NCBI RefSeq assembly: GCF_964199755.1
Contig: NC_133897.1
Location: 55,810,442 to 55,874,441 of the forward strand
Reading direction: 5' to 3'
DNA: 64,000 bases
Source: Larus michahellis
Taxonomy: Eukaryota > Chordata > Aves > Charadriiformes > Laridae
This document shows positions 9,605 through 19,995 of the stretch, piece after piece (positions within the stretch are counted from its first letter, which is position 1; each line of letters begins with the position of its first letter). Under the pieces are notes generated by a model. It ran no database searches and was not told where the DNA came from. It saw only the letters and a program-made list of their open reading frames with translations. The position numbers were made by a program, and so were the translations under genes.

Positions 9605-10505
9605 CCCGAGGGCTCTCGCTGGCGTCTGCCTCCGGGAGGAAGGTGACAGCTCTCCCGGCAGGGACGCAGGGCTGCGGCTGAGCAAAGGAAATGACTCACT
9701 GCGGCATCACGCGGAGAGGCTTTCCCAGCGGCAAAAGCAGCAGGACTGAACCCTGCTAAAGGTTTACAGCCTGGTTGTAGCTTTTACACAAGCGGCACAA
9801 ACTCACCTTCTCTCTCTCTCTCTCTCTCGTGCACACACACACAATTACTCTAACTGGTTTACAAAGTACTCGTGTAGTATGTGGCAAATTTTCCCATTGC
9901 TTGTAGACTAGTTGAAGGCTGCTACACAATGCCAGGGGTCAGAGACTTTTCCGCAGGTCCACTCTCAGTCAAGTTAAAGAAAACAATCAGGACATGGAGC
10001 TTAATGAATGTGAGGGCTCTCAAATGACTGCCCGTCACACAGGTTGAATGGCAAAGGCCAGGAGAATACACAGCAGCCATTTGGGAGCCCACAAGTAGCA
10101 CTGCTTGTGACGGCGTCTTCTCACGGCTAAGGTGAGATGCTGCACCCAGGCTGGCATCTCCAAATGCTGAGTATTATGCAAAGAAACACAAATGCTCTAC
10201 AGCCCCCCGAGGTTTAGTTTAAAATAAAGAGGGATAGGGCAAGCAAAATACAGAAAGTAGTCCGGACCATTCAAAGCCATTCTTTGGAGGCAAGGTCCCT
10301 GCTGGTTCCTCTGGGAAGAGTGGAATAACAGCTCTGCTGCTGCTGGCTGTAGTTGCGCGTCTGCAAAGCGTGCACTAGCTCAGCAGCGTCTTTGGCGTCT
10401 GGCTGCCCGTACAGTGTGCCTGATTCACAGCTGGTGGGAAAAGTTGGGTGGGGATGTTCCTGCGTGTTGTCAAACTCTTCAGGAGCTGGGTCAGAACGCA
10501 GAGCA
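9605..10505. other. B-to-C spacer, unit 2
   Basis: Homologous to 3,635-4,536, with (TC)10 at 9,809-9,828. Nothing else was recognised. Confidence 0.6.
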
Positions 10506-10544
10506 CGTCCTTGTGCACGTCCCCTATGGCTTCCTACTGCTGTG
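10506..10544 (-). promoter_or_regulatory. 23-RSS of TRGV C2, variant nonamer
   Basis: Heptamer CACAGCA (10,538-10,544), 23-bp spacer, nonamer ACAAGGACG (10,506-10,514). C1 and C3 have ACAAAGACG. The change breaks the central A run of the nonamer, so C2 may rearrange less well. Confidence 0.88.
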
Positions 10545-10997
10545 CATCCCACCTGGCACAGTAGTAGGTAGCCGAGTCCTGCAGAGTTACTTTGCTCACT
10601 CTCAGGGTGCAGACCGATTTGGCGGGGTCCTTCTCGATGCTAAACTTCCCCTCATCAGAGGGGTTTTCGAGGAAGAGCCTGGAGGACATGTAGGCAACGC
10701 GCCTGGGAGCTGCGTTGGGCCTCTTTCGGTACCAGTGAATGAAAACGTTGTTAAAGTCCGGATCGGAGACGTGGCAGTTGATGAGCACCGTTTTGCTTTG
10801 TGGCTTGGTGATGGATACGGGGCTTTGCTGCAAGACCTGTGCAGAACCGCCTGTGTGAAAGAAAGAGAAAAATGAGAGGCATGAAGCTCAGATAAGACAA
10901 CGTCCCCTTTGCCACTGGCGGACGTGCAGGCAGCGGGCTGAGCAGGGCACGGACAAGAAAACCCAGCTGCCAGGAGGAAAGTGCTCAGTAGCCACAT
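10545..10997 (-). CDS. TRGV: TRGV segment, subgroup C copy 2 (C2)
   Basis: Leader exon 10,955-10,997 and V exon 10,545-10,850 (306 bp), spliced as in C1. The predicted V protein equals that of C3 and differs from C1 at one residue (Ser for Leu before ATYYC). All conserved residues are present. It should be functional apart from its weaker nonamer. Confidence 0.92.
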
Positions 10998-12445
10998 TGT
11001 CACAGCGCTCCTTACGGCTTCCTTATGGGGACAGGGTCAGGGCCAGACTCAAGGTGGGGGAGAAGCAGATCTGAGCACCACGAAACCGCCCAATGAGGCT
11101 CTGCCAGCCGCGGATGTGTTAAAGAACCATGCACAAGCCATTTCCTTTGATCAACACCTAGAGAGAAGGCAACCCCCACCACCACCCCCCACACACACAC
11201 ACTTGTGAGGAGAGAGCTCACTACTGAGGCAAACATGCATTTTTTTCTTTTTTCCCCTAAGGAATTTCTTAGATGATAAGTAAAGAGTCACTGTTCTTTT
11301 TCTTTTATTTTTTTCCCCTCAACATAAGATTTATTTGTGCTCGCTTTTAAGGTCAGTTCTTCCTATCTGGATTTTCAAGGGACATCGACTATCGGAGGAT
11401 GGAAGAGATGAGATGCCCCTCCAAAGCAGGCAAAATTGCTGCCCTACATCACTGAGATCAGGAAGCATTTCTGGGAAATTGCTGCTGTGTGTTTGCTTGT
11501 ACGGTCTCCTCTGGGCACCCGCTCTTGCCTGCTGCTGGAAGCAGAGCCCTGGGCTGCACCCGGCAAGGAGCCCTGTAGGGTTAAACTTTGGCTCTACCTC
11601 GCGCTGGTGGTGCAAGTCCCTTCTGCCTGTCCGTCCAGGTTAGTCACCTAAACAGCCAAGCAGCACTTGTCTGCTATTCTGCACAACTTGTCACCCTGGC
11701 GAGTTCCTGCAGGTGAGCCCCGCCTGGCAAGCAGCGCCCTGGGCTCAGGCCACGTTTCGGCAGGAGAGAGCCGGCGCCTAAAGAGGACAAATGAGTGACT
11801 TGAGTACCCATCACCCAGTGGCAGCTCCTCTAAATGCCTCGAGCTTTTTGGGGCCGCAAGAGATCTCCTTCATCCCCTGATGAAAGGTCCTGCAAGCGGT
11901 GGTAGCTTGCAAATGGATACCATCACCCACAGCAGCTCCCAAAACTAAGCCCTGCGTGAGCAGCTCCACAGGTCTCCTTTTAACCATTGGTCCCATTCTT
12001 TTCAACCACGAATGGCACATGGGAGTCTGTGACGTAGGTTCTACCTGAAATCGCAGTTCCTGCGGTCAGTGTGTGAAGTTACTCAGAACTGCAAAGGAAG
12101 CTCCTTTGAAGAGCTCCAGCACAACTCGCTGACCTTTTTCCAGGAACAACAACGTGGAAATGGGCCCGCTTTGCGTCAAATAAATCCTTACAACCACATT
12201 GCTGACATGCCTGAGTGAAAAGGAGGAGAAGGTGGAATGGAGAGGATGGGTCAGCTATCGGAGCTTTGCACTGTGCCTTTGCTCAGCCGAAATCTCCAGC
12301 TTTTGGCAGCTGATGCTTCCACGGTGTCGGTCGGCCCCGAGCATGTCCTACTTCTCCAGAGCGTGCGCCTGAGGCCAGGCAGCTCATCCACGCTGGGGGA
12401 TGGGAGTCGGATCTTTCAAGTTGTTTGTGGTTGAGACACTGAGGC
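10998..12445. other. C-to-D spacer, unit 2
   Basis: Homologous to 5,029-6,477, with few substitutions and a shorter C-rich run near 11,175. No V remnant was seen. Confidence 0.6.
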
Positions 12446-12484
12446 AGTATTTGTCTCGGTGATCTCAGAGCTCCTACCACAGTG
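12446..12484 (-). promoter_or_regulatory. 23-RSS of TRGV D2
   Basis: Heptamer CACTGTG (12,478-12,484), 23-bp spacer, nonamer ACAAATACT (12,446-12,454). Confidence 0.88.
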
Positions 12485-12963
12485 ATCGTACCAGTAGGCG
12501 CAATAGTAGGTAGCGGTGTCGTCTGGAGTGACATTGTTTATTGTAAGAATACACACTTTCTGGCTAGAATCTTTTTCAACCCTGTACCTGCGTTCTTGGA
12601 AACCCTCATCTACTACTTTTCTCATCCCTGCTAAGTAGAGAATCCTCTCTGGAGCTTTATTCGCCTTCTGTTGATACCAGTGTATGACGGTGTCATCAAA
12701 ATTTACAGAGACATCTTTAAAGTGACATTCCAGATACACACTTCCTTTAGACTTGGTGAGAGAGAGTGGACTCTGCACGGGAATTCCTTGTGCAAATCCA
12801 CCTAGGAAAAAAAAGAGGAGAAATGGTGTCATGAGCTGGAATTCAGGGCTTTGGGAAGACGCCTGCTAGCAGAGCCGTGTGTGCCTGTGAGGGAAGGTAA
12901 GAAAACAAGGAAGCACTTACAAGACCAAGCGGCTGTGGTGACAAGCGCTGCCAGCAGCAGCAT
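12485..12963 (-). CDS. TRGV: TRGV segment, subgroup D copy 2 (D2)
   Basis: Leader exon 12,921-12,963 with donor GTAAGT, and V exon 12,485-12,801 (317 bp). Cys, Trp and Cys are conserved and the frame is open. It reads LAGMRKVVDE where D1 reads LSGTTKVVDK, in the loop that corresponds to CDR2. It looks functional. Confidence 0.92.
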
Positions 12964-14080
12964 GTTTGCTGGTCACGCTCTGCTGTCGTTGAGAGTCAGA
13001 GGAGGGTGCAAGGGAGCGGAGACGGGGACTGGGCTGTGTGGGAGGAGCAGGTGACTCTCTTGAGCAGTCTTCAGCAACGGGTCTTCTGTGTGCAAGCAGA
13101 TGGGCCACGTTTGCAGAAAACCCTCTCCAAGCTGGCACATGCTAAAATTGGTTAGGCAGTTGTGGTCCTGCCTGCTTTTCAGGTGAATACGAGAAACACT
13201 GGTAAATCCTAGGATTGTGGCCCTTGAAACCTTGAGGCAGAGCCACTGAGGAAGGAAGGGCTGTGAGTGAGATCAGCTCCAGCTGCGCGTGAGGGCATGA
13301 AGGTTTCAACCTGGAGGTCACCCCAGTGGGCGGTGAGCGTGTGCCGTCACCCGCAGGGGTGCTGAGAGGCGTACAGTGCCTGAGCGGGCAGGAGGCATTC
13401 CCCCACCCCGTTAGGGACCTCCTTTTGCTGCTTCAGCTCAGTCACCCAGCTGCAGCACGCCCAAGGGCCTGGGATGCCCCCGTGCTGGTGCTGCCCTCCA
13501 CCGGAGCAGACGGCGGCCATCAGCCTGCAGCAACCGGGGCAGCTGCACCACGGGGACGTGCCTCCACTCTGGTTTCGGATGCGGGAGGAAATGCACAGCC
13601 GCAGGATTTTGGGTTTGAAGCTCGGATGAGATGCAAACACTTCTTGGAAGGAAGGCTGGAAAACAAAAGGGAGCCCTGTGAGGGCTGCTGGCAGCAGCCA
13701 TGGCAGAGGGGCATCTCGATGAGCGGGGCTGGTGCTGCGGGGTGCTCCCCTGTGACTGGGTCCTGGTTCGAGCGACACAGGATTAATTGCGCTTTCAGTA
13801 ATTTTACTGAACCTGAGTACAACCAGGCCTTCATCTTAAGAGTCACGGTCAGTGTATTCACGCCAAAGTGACGGGGACTCTCCAGTTTCAGGACCTTACA
13901 GAGAGGGGTGAGTATTGAATTGATACACTGACCGTAAACATCATCTCTTTAGCCATTGCCATGCTAAATTGCTATTTCTCTTATCCTGTTGCAGAAAATC
14001 GTCAGAGAGGGGTGGAATAAGGAAGTATCGGCATTTTGGCAGATCAGCATTTTGAGCTTGCGGTTCAGAGTGCAAAAGTG
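12964..14080. other. D-to-A spacer, unit 2/3
   Basis: Homologous to 6,996-8,111. It contains the D2 promoter side and the 3' flank of A3. No extra gene was recognised. Confidence 0.6.
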
Positions 14081-14119
14081 CTTTTTTGTACGGCTTATCT
14101 TTGCCCATCTAACGCTGTG
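14081..14119 (-). promoter_or_regulatory. 23-RSS of TRGV A3
   Basis: Heptamer CACAGCG (14,113-14,119), 23-bp spacer, nonamer ACAAAAAAG (14,081-14,089). One extra T in the run lengthens the nonamer A tract compared with A1 and A2. Confidence 0.92.
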
Positions 14120-14582
14120 ATGCCTTCATAGAACCAATAGGCACAGTAGTAGGTGCCAGAATCCCTCGGGGTTAAATATTGTATCGTGAGACTGTAGAGG
14201 GGCTCAGTAGGATGTTTCCGAACTTGAAATCTCCTTGTATCACTGCTGTCATCAAACACAGGTGACTGTCCCGACACGTACAGGATCCTCTTTGGCGGCT
14301 CTCCGGGAAGCTGCTTGTACCAGTGCACGAAGGTTTTGGCGCTCATTCGGCACGCCATGCTGGCAGAGCTGCCAGTCACCTGCCTCTGCAGCTCTGGGGT
14401 TTGCACTGGCACTGCCTGTGCGTCTCCACCTGGAAGGAGAAGCAGAGAAATTCTCTGAGGGGAAGAAACCACGGGATTTTGGAGCCAGGACTGCGCTCTC
14501 TGGAAATGGGAAGGAAAGGGGAGAGGAAAAAGGGCTTACGGGACCACAGCGAAGTTGCAAGAAGGACTGGGAGCAGCAACAT
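14120..14582 (-). CDS. TRGV: TRGV segment, subgroup A copy 3 (A3)
   Basis: Leader exon 14,540-14,582 and V exon 14,120-14,429 (310 bp). It reads SAKTFVHWYK where the other copies read SAKNIVHWY, a change in the first hypervariable loop. It reads QAVPVQ at the mature start, as in A4. All conserved residues are present. The promoter is of the TTATAATG type, shared only with A1, and the unit-specific upstream segment follows. It looks functional. Confidence 0.92.
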
Positions 14583-16224
14583 GCTGCCTGTGTGGGTTAA
14601 ACCTGGAAAGGAAATCAAGAGAGACAGGAACATTATAACGCCCTTCAGGCGGAGAAAGCATCAAATGACTGGGAGGCGGCTGTGACTCATGGGGCACATC
14701 CAATGGTCGCTCTTCAACCTGCTGCACGGAGGGGGTTAAATGTACTGACAAGCTAAACCACAGCTGCAAGAGAGCAGAAAGGACCCACAATACTTAACGT
14801 GAAACAATTTTTTTTCACCTGCGTATCCACTACATTCCTCTCTGACTTACTGCCGAGCACACCCATGAAACCTCACATTCATCAGTCCACCCTTCCCAAG
14901 GATGGTCTCCTTTGCTCAGACACCCCAAAGCTGTCCCAGAAGCACGTTTCACCAGCCTTTCCGAGAACATACTGCCTGCTGTGGGAGCACAAATGGGATA
15001 AGTCATAGTGAACTATCATCTCTTCCTTAAGACGGCTCCAATCCATCTGGTCAGCCTTATCCATCTCCCCCAGACAGGGTGCAGTGAAGCCAGGGCGAAG
15101 CATGCACGTCTCCCAGCCACCTCTTTGCTGCCCTCTGCTCTTTCCTGTCCTTTCCCTCATTTCAGAGCCCTCACAAGGTGCCCTGCAGAGACATGAAGGC
15201 AAATGGTCACTTGGGCAGCAGCCACCGCACACCGCGCTCTTCCCTGAGAAAGATTTCTCATTTTCTCACCCAAAAGAGACAATCCACTCTCGATCTTCTC
15301 GGCCCTTTGTCAATAGCAGCGTACACAACTAAGTCTCATCTCACAACTAGTACACAAAGGTCACATTCTGCTGTGGTCCTTGGCATTGATGCATGGAATT
15401 CTGCCAGGTCCTGTAGTGTAGACATCTACAGTGAAAGAACAACAAAACAAAACCCATAAGCATGGAGTTTAACGACTTGAAGATTTTGTCTTTATTAATA
15501 GTCCTCTTAGGAGTGAAAGCCAGAGAGGAAGGTTTCTTCCAAGGCAAACCAAAGCTGCAAGAAGAACGTGCAGCAACGACGTTTTCAGAGAAGACGTCTG
15601 GGCCTGTAGGAATGCAGGGAATGAACCTCAGATGGGGGACACATTACCACTGAGGAGAGGAAATGATGTGCTCAATTTGCATGAAATATTCACATGGATG
15701 TGGGGTGGGGACAGCACTGTCACATTAAGTCACATTTCGCTGTGGCTCTGCTCCCACCCGTGTGCCTGAGCAATGCCGTGTCCCCATTTCCACGTGTTCC
15801 CTGCTTTAGGTTGCAGCTTTCTCTTGTAAACGGTTTTCACAATCTGTTCTTGGGGGCCGCCTTTTCAGGTGTTGCCCAGTGTTAGAGATCTTGCCTGTCA
15901 CGAGGGGTCCTAAGTGGTATCGGTGTTACAAGCAGTCATCACCAACATCACCACTGAGGCAGGAGTGACCAGTGAGGAGTACCTCTAGCGTGACCAGGGC
16001 TTGAAGTCTTCCATGCTAAATCTTCAGTGCAAATAGTCTCCTGCTACGCTGTATTTGAGAAAGCATCTATAGCCGTCAAAGACAATCTGTGTTACTGTAT
16101 AGTTCGGGTGTAATACCACACCCAGAGGAGTGCTCCTTTTCCCCAGCCCAGCCCATGATACCAGCTGAGTTGTAGAACGCTGCAACGCTTTGTGGAAGGA
16201 GAGGGGAGAGGAAAAAGGGCTTAC
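14583..16224. other. A3 upstream region with unit-specific segment
   Basis: Nearly identical to 962-2,603. It contains the A3 promoter and the segment absent from units 2 and 4, including the 63-codon plus-strand frame at 15,462-15,653. Confidence 0.5.
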
Positions 16225-16267
16225 GGGACCACAATGAGGTTGCAAGAAGGACTGGGAGCAGCAACAT
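16225..16267 (-). pseudogene. Second orphan TRGV leader exon
   Basis: Same structure as the orphan at 2,604-2,646: an intact leader and donor whose intron soon runs into subgroup B 3' flank. The next downstream acceptor in phase is that of A3 at 14,429. Confidence 0.8.
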
Positions 16268-16735
16268 GCTGCCTCTGTGGGTTAAACCTGGAAATGAAAT
16301 TAATAGAGACAGGAACACTATAAAGGTGGAGAAAGCATCAAATGACTGGGAGGAGGCTGTGACTCGTTTGGAACATCCAATGGTCGTCCTTTGAACTGCT
16401 ACCTCCCCCTGTCCTCCCTCCCTTCCATCGCTTCGTTGTTGTCAGCTCAGACTGTATTTGGGAAGGCATCTATATCCTCCAACGATGATCTGTGTCATTG
16501 TCTAAATTCAGCCGTCATTTCCATCACCCAGAGGAGTGCTCCTTTTCCCCAGCCCAGCCCATGATACCAGCTGAATTGTAGAACGCTGCAACTCTTTGTG
16601 GTATTGTGCTGCTCTCTTTGGCTGTTATTTATACTTCCATCCTCAGCAGAAACCTGTTGGGATGTTTCAGAGGCAGGAAGGTGCAATTGTGGTTCTCTGA
16701 ATTCAACGGAAAGCCTCGTGCTCAGGGTACGGGCA
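16268..16735. other. Promoter of the orphan leader and 3' flank of B3
   Basis: Homologous to 2,647-3,113. Nothing further was recognised. Confidence 0.55.
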
Positions 16736-16774
16736 GCTTTCTGTACAGGCTGCCTGTGGTCTGCTAGTTCTGTG
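16736..16774 (-). promoter_or_regulatory. 23-RSS of TRGV B3
   Basis: Heptamer CACAGAA (16,768-16,774), 23-bp spacer with one substitution, nonamer ACAGAAAGC (16,736-16,744). Confidence 0.9.
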
Positions 16775-17134
16775 GGACCGCCAGTAGGCACAGTAGTAGG
16801 TGCCTTCATCGCTGGGGTTGACGTCATAGATGGAGAAAGTGCAGACATTTGTACCTTGCTTCCAAGAAGAGTACTTGTTCCTATAGGAATCATCATCATA
16901 AGTGACTGGTCCTGATCCGATTAACAGAATCCGTTGGGGAGCTTTGGGGGGCATGTGTCGGTACCAATGTATATATGCAGACTGGAAGCCAGATATGCCC
17001 TCGGCTACACAGTCAATCCGTGCAGGTTCAGTTTTCCCTGTGGTAACAGATGCTTGACTCTGCTTCAGAAGCACTTGTGCTTGTCCAGCTAGAAAGAAGG
17101 AGAGAAACCAGAATAAACACTTATCTTTGCCCAT
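16775..17134 (-). CDS. TRGV: TRGV B3: V exon fused to intron, possible intronless leader
   Basis: V exon 16,775-17,088 (314 bp) is open, with Cys, Trp and second Cys (GTYYCAYWRS) and an intact RSS. Its leader exon and most of its leader intron are deleted. The remaining intron end joins the RSS spacer of the upstream element E at about 17,117. An ATG at 17,132-17,134, inside that spacer, opens a frame running straight through the old intron end and acceptor into the V exon. Its start, MGKDKCLFWFLSFFLAGQAQ, looks like a signal peptide: Lys residues, a hydrophobic core and a small-residue end. Alternatively the leader of E (17,566-17,608) could splice to the B3 acceptor, since both are phase 1. 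It could also be dead. The sequence shows the open frame; use is inference. Confidence 0.7.
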
Positions 17135-17145
17135 CTAACTCTGTG
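17107..17145 (-). promoter_or_regulatory. Broken RSS of element E
   Basis: Heptamer CACAGAG (17,139-17,145) is present. The last few bases of the 23-bp interval, and the nonamer position (TATTCTGGT, 17,107-17,115), are B3 intron sequence. The nonamer is lost, so rearrangement from here is unlikely. Confidence 0.85.
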
Positions 17146-17608
17146 ATGCCCTGATAAAATTGACAGGCAAAGTAGTAAGTGCCAGAATCCCTTGGCATTA
17201 AAGAATCTATGGTGAGACCATAGAGGGGCTCTGTTGGAGGCTTCTGAGCTTGAAATCTTCTTCTCTTGCCGCTGTCATCGAAAGCTGGAGACTGTTCTGA
17301 CATGTACAGAATCCTCTTCGGTGGCTCTCCAGGATGCTGCTTGTACCAGTGTATGGTGGCTTCAGAATTCATTTCGCACGCTGTGCTGGCAGACCTCCTT
17401 TTCACTTGCCTCTGCAGCTCTGGGGTTTGCACTGGCGCTGCCTGTGCATCTCCACCTGGAAGGAGAAGCAGAGAAATTCTCTGAGGGGAAGAAACTGGGA
17501 TTATGGAGCCAGGACTCTGCTCTCTCCATAAATGGGAAGGAGAGGGGAGAGGAAAAAGGGCTTACGGGACCACAATGAGGTTGCAAGAAGGACTGGGAGC
17601 AGCAACAT
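17146..17608 (-). pseudogene. TRGV: TRGV element E (divergent subgroup A), defective
   Basis: Leader exon 17,566-17,608 and V exon 17,146-17,455 (310 bp, frame open), related to subgroup A but well diverged (ACEMNSEATIHWYKQ; DDSGKRRRFQAQK). The second conserved Cys is replaced: the motif reads GTYYFACQFYQG, with a Cys two residues later. With the missing nonamer this makes a normal gamma chain unlikely. The promoter block and leader look intact. Its transcript could still serve B3, which starts about 12 bases beyond its V exon. It appears to be an older member of subgroup A rather than a recent copy. Confidence 0.85.
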
Positions 17609-18052
17609 GCTGCCTCTGTGGGATAAACCTGGAAATGAAATTAATAGAGACAGGAACACTATAAAGGTGGAGAAAGCACCAAATGACTGGGAGAAGGATG
17701 TGACTCGTTTGGAACATCCAATGGTTGTCCTTTGAATTGCTACCTCCCCCTGTCCTCCCTCCCTTCCATCGCTTCATTGTTGTCAGCTCAGACTGTATTT
17801 GGGAAGGCATCTATATCCTCCAACGATGATCTGTGTCACTGTCTAAATTCAGCCGTCATTTCCATCACCCAGAGGAGTGGCCTTTTCCCCAGCCCAGCCC
17901 AGTTGCAGCACCCTGCATTTCTGTGCCACTCTCTTTGGCCGTTATTTATACTTCCATCCTCAGCAGAAACCTGTTGGGATGTTTCAGAGGCAGGAAGGTG
18001 CAATTGTGGTTCTCTGAATTCAACGGAAAGCCTCGTGCTCAGGGTACGGGCA
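17609..18052. other. Promoter of E and 3' flank of the B4 stump
   Basis: It contains the TATA-like CACTATAAA and CATCCAATGG elements of E (about 17,655-17,725) and the conserved B-type 3' flank. No other gene was recognised. Confidence 0.55.
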
Positions 18053-18091
18053 GCTTTCTGTACAGGCTGCCTGTGCTCTGCTAGTTCTGTG
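18053..18091 (-). promoter_or_regulatory. Orphan 23-RSS of the B4 stump
   Basis: Heptamer CACAGAA (18,085-18,091), 23-bp spacer, nonamer ACAGAAAGC. It is attached only to a V exon stump and lies about 230 bp downstream of the D3 RSS in the direction of transcription. Confidence 0.88.
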
Positions 18092-18172
18092 GGACCGCCA
18101 GTAGGCACAGTAGTAGGTGCCTTCATCGCTGGGGTTGACGTCATAGATGAAGAAAGTGCAGACATTTGTTCC
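18092..18172 (-). pseudogene. TRGV: TRGV B4, 3' stump of a V exon
   Basis: Only the last 80 bp or so of a subgroup B V exon remain, from TNVCTFFIYD to GTYYCAYWRS. Upstream, at about 18,170-18,176, the sequence changes to the 3' flank of a D gene (AGCTTTTGGCAGCTGATGC, also at 6,328 and 12,298). The first Cys, Trp and leader are absent. Confidence 0.9.
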
Positions 18173-18322
18173 TAGCTTTTGGCAGCTGATGCTTCCACGG
18201 TGTCGGTCAGCCCCGAGCATGTCCTACTTCTCCAGAGCGTGCGCCTGAGGCCAGGCAGCTCATCCACGCTGGGGGATGGGAGTCGGGATCTTTCAAGTTG
18301 TTTGTGGTTGAGACGCTGAGGC

Positions 18323-18361
18323 AGTATTTGTCTCGGTGATCTCAGAGCTCCTACCACAGTG
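18323..18361 (-). promoter_or_regulatory. 23-RSS of TRGV D3
   Basis: Heptamer CACTGTG (18,355-18,361), 23-bp spacer, nonamer ACAAATACT (18,323-18,331). Confidence 0.88.
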
Positions 18362-18840
18362 ATCGTACCAGTAGGCGCAATAGTAGGTAGCGGTGTCGTC
18401 TGGAGTGACATCGTTTATTGTAAGAATACACAGTTTCTGGCTGGAATCTTTTTCAACCCTGTACCTGCGTTCTTGGAAACCCTCATCTACTACTTTTCTC
18501 GTCCCTGCTAAGTAGAGAATCCTCTCTGGAGCTTTATTCGCCTTCTGTTGATACCAGTGTATGTAGGTGCGATCAAAATTTACAGAGACATCTTTAAAGT
18601 GACATTCCAGATACACACTTCCTTTAGACTTGGTGAGAGAGAGTGGTCTCTGCACGGGAATTCCTTGTGCAAATCCACCTAGGAAAAAAAAGAGGAGAAA
18701 TGGTGTCATGAGCTGGAATTCAGGGCTTTGGGAAGACGCCTGCTAGCAGAGCCGTGTGTGCCTGTGAGGGAAGGTAAGAAAACAAGGAAGCACTTACAAG
18801 ACCAAGCGGCTGTGGAGACAAGCGCTGCCAGCAGCAGCAT
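18362..18840 (-). CDS. TRGV: TRGV segment, subgroup D copy 3 (D3)
   Basis: Leader exon 18,798-18,840 with donor GTAAGT, and V exon 18,362-18,678 (317 bp). It reads NFDRTYIHWYQQ where D1 and D2 read NFDDTVIHWYQQ, changes in the first hypervariable loop. Both Cys and the Trp are kept. The RSS is intact although the 3' flank is fused to the B4 stump shortly after. It looks functional. Confidence 0.92.
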
Positions 18841-19956
18841 GTTTGCTGGTCACGCTCTGCTGTCGTTGAGAGTCAGAGGAGGGTGCAAGGGAGCGGAGAC
18901 GGGGACTGGGCTGTGTGGGAGGAGCAGGTGACTCTCTTGAGCAGTCTTCAGCAACGGGTCTTCTGTGTGCAAGCAGATGGGGCACGTTTGCAGAAAACCC
19001 TCTCCAAGCTGGCACATGCTAAAATTGGTTAGGCAGTTGTGGTCCTGCCTGCTTTTCAGGTGAATACGAGAAACACTGGTAAATCCTAGGATTGTGGCCC
19101 TTGAAACCTTGAGGCAGAGCCACTGAGGAAGGAAGGGCTGTGAGTGAGATCCGCTCCAGCTGCGCGTGAGGGCATGAAGGTTTCAACCTGGAGGTCACCC
19201 CAGTGGGCGGTGAGCGTGTGCCGTCACCCGCAGGGGTGCTGAGAGGCGTACAGTGCCTGAGCGGGCAGGAGGCATTCCCCCACCCCGTTAGGGACCTCCT
19301 TTTGCTGCTTCAGCTCAGTCACCCAGCTGCAGCACGCCCAAGGGCCTGGGATGCCCCCGTGCTGGTGCTGCCCTCCACCGGAGCAGACGGCGGCCATCAG
19401 CCTGCAGCAACCGGGGCAGCTGCACCACGGGGACGTGCCTCCACTCTGGTTTCGGATGCGGGAGGAAATGCACAGCCGCAGGATTTTGGGTTTGAAGCTC
19501 GGATGAGATGCAAACACTTCTTGGAAGGAAGGCTGGAAAACAAAAGGGAGCCCTGTGAGGGCTGCTGGCAGCAGCCATGGCAGAGGGGCATCTCGATGAG
19601 CGGGGCTGGTGCTGCGGGGTGCTCCCCTGTGACTGGGTCCTGGTTCGAGCGACACAGGATTAATTGCGCTTTCAGTAATTTTACTGAACTTGAGTACAAC
19701 CAGGCCTTCATCTTAAGAGTCACGGTCAGTGTATTCACGCCAAAGTGACGGGGACTCTCCAGTTTCAGGACCTTACAGAGAGGGGTGAGTATTGAATTGA
19801 TACACTGACCGTAAACATCATCTCTTTAGCCATTGCCATGCTAAATTGCTATTTCTCTTATCCTGTTGCAGAAAATCGTCAGAGAGGGGTGGAATAAGGA
19901 AGTATCGGCATTTTGGCAGATCAGCATTTTGAGCTTGCGGTTCAGAGTGCAAAAGT
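18841..19956. other. D-to-A spacer, unit 3/4
   Basis: Homologous to 6,996-8,111. No extra gene was recognised. Confidence 0.6.
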
Positions 19957-19995
19957 GCTTTTTGTACGGCTTATCTTTGCCCATCTAACGCTGTG
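19957..19995 (-). promoter_or_regulatory. 23-RSS of TRGV A4
   Basis: Heptamer CACAGCG (19,989-19,995), 23-bp spacer, nonamer ACAAAAAGC (19,957-19,965). Confidence 0.93.
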
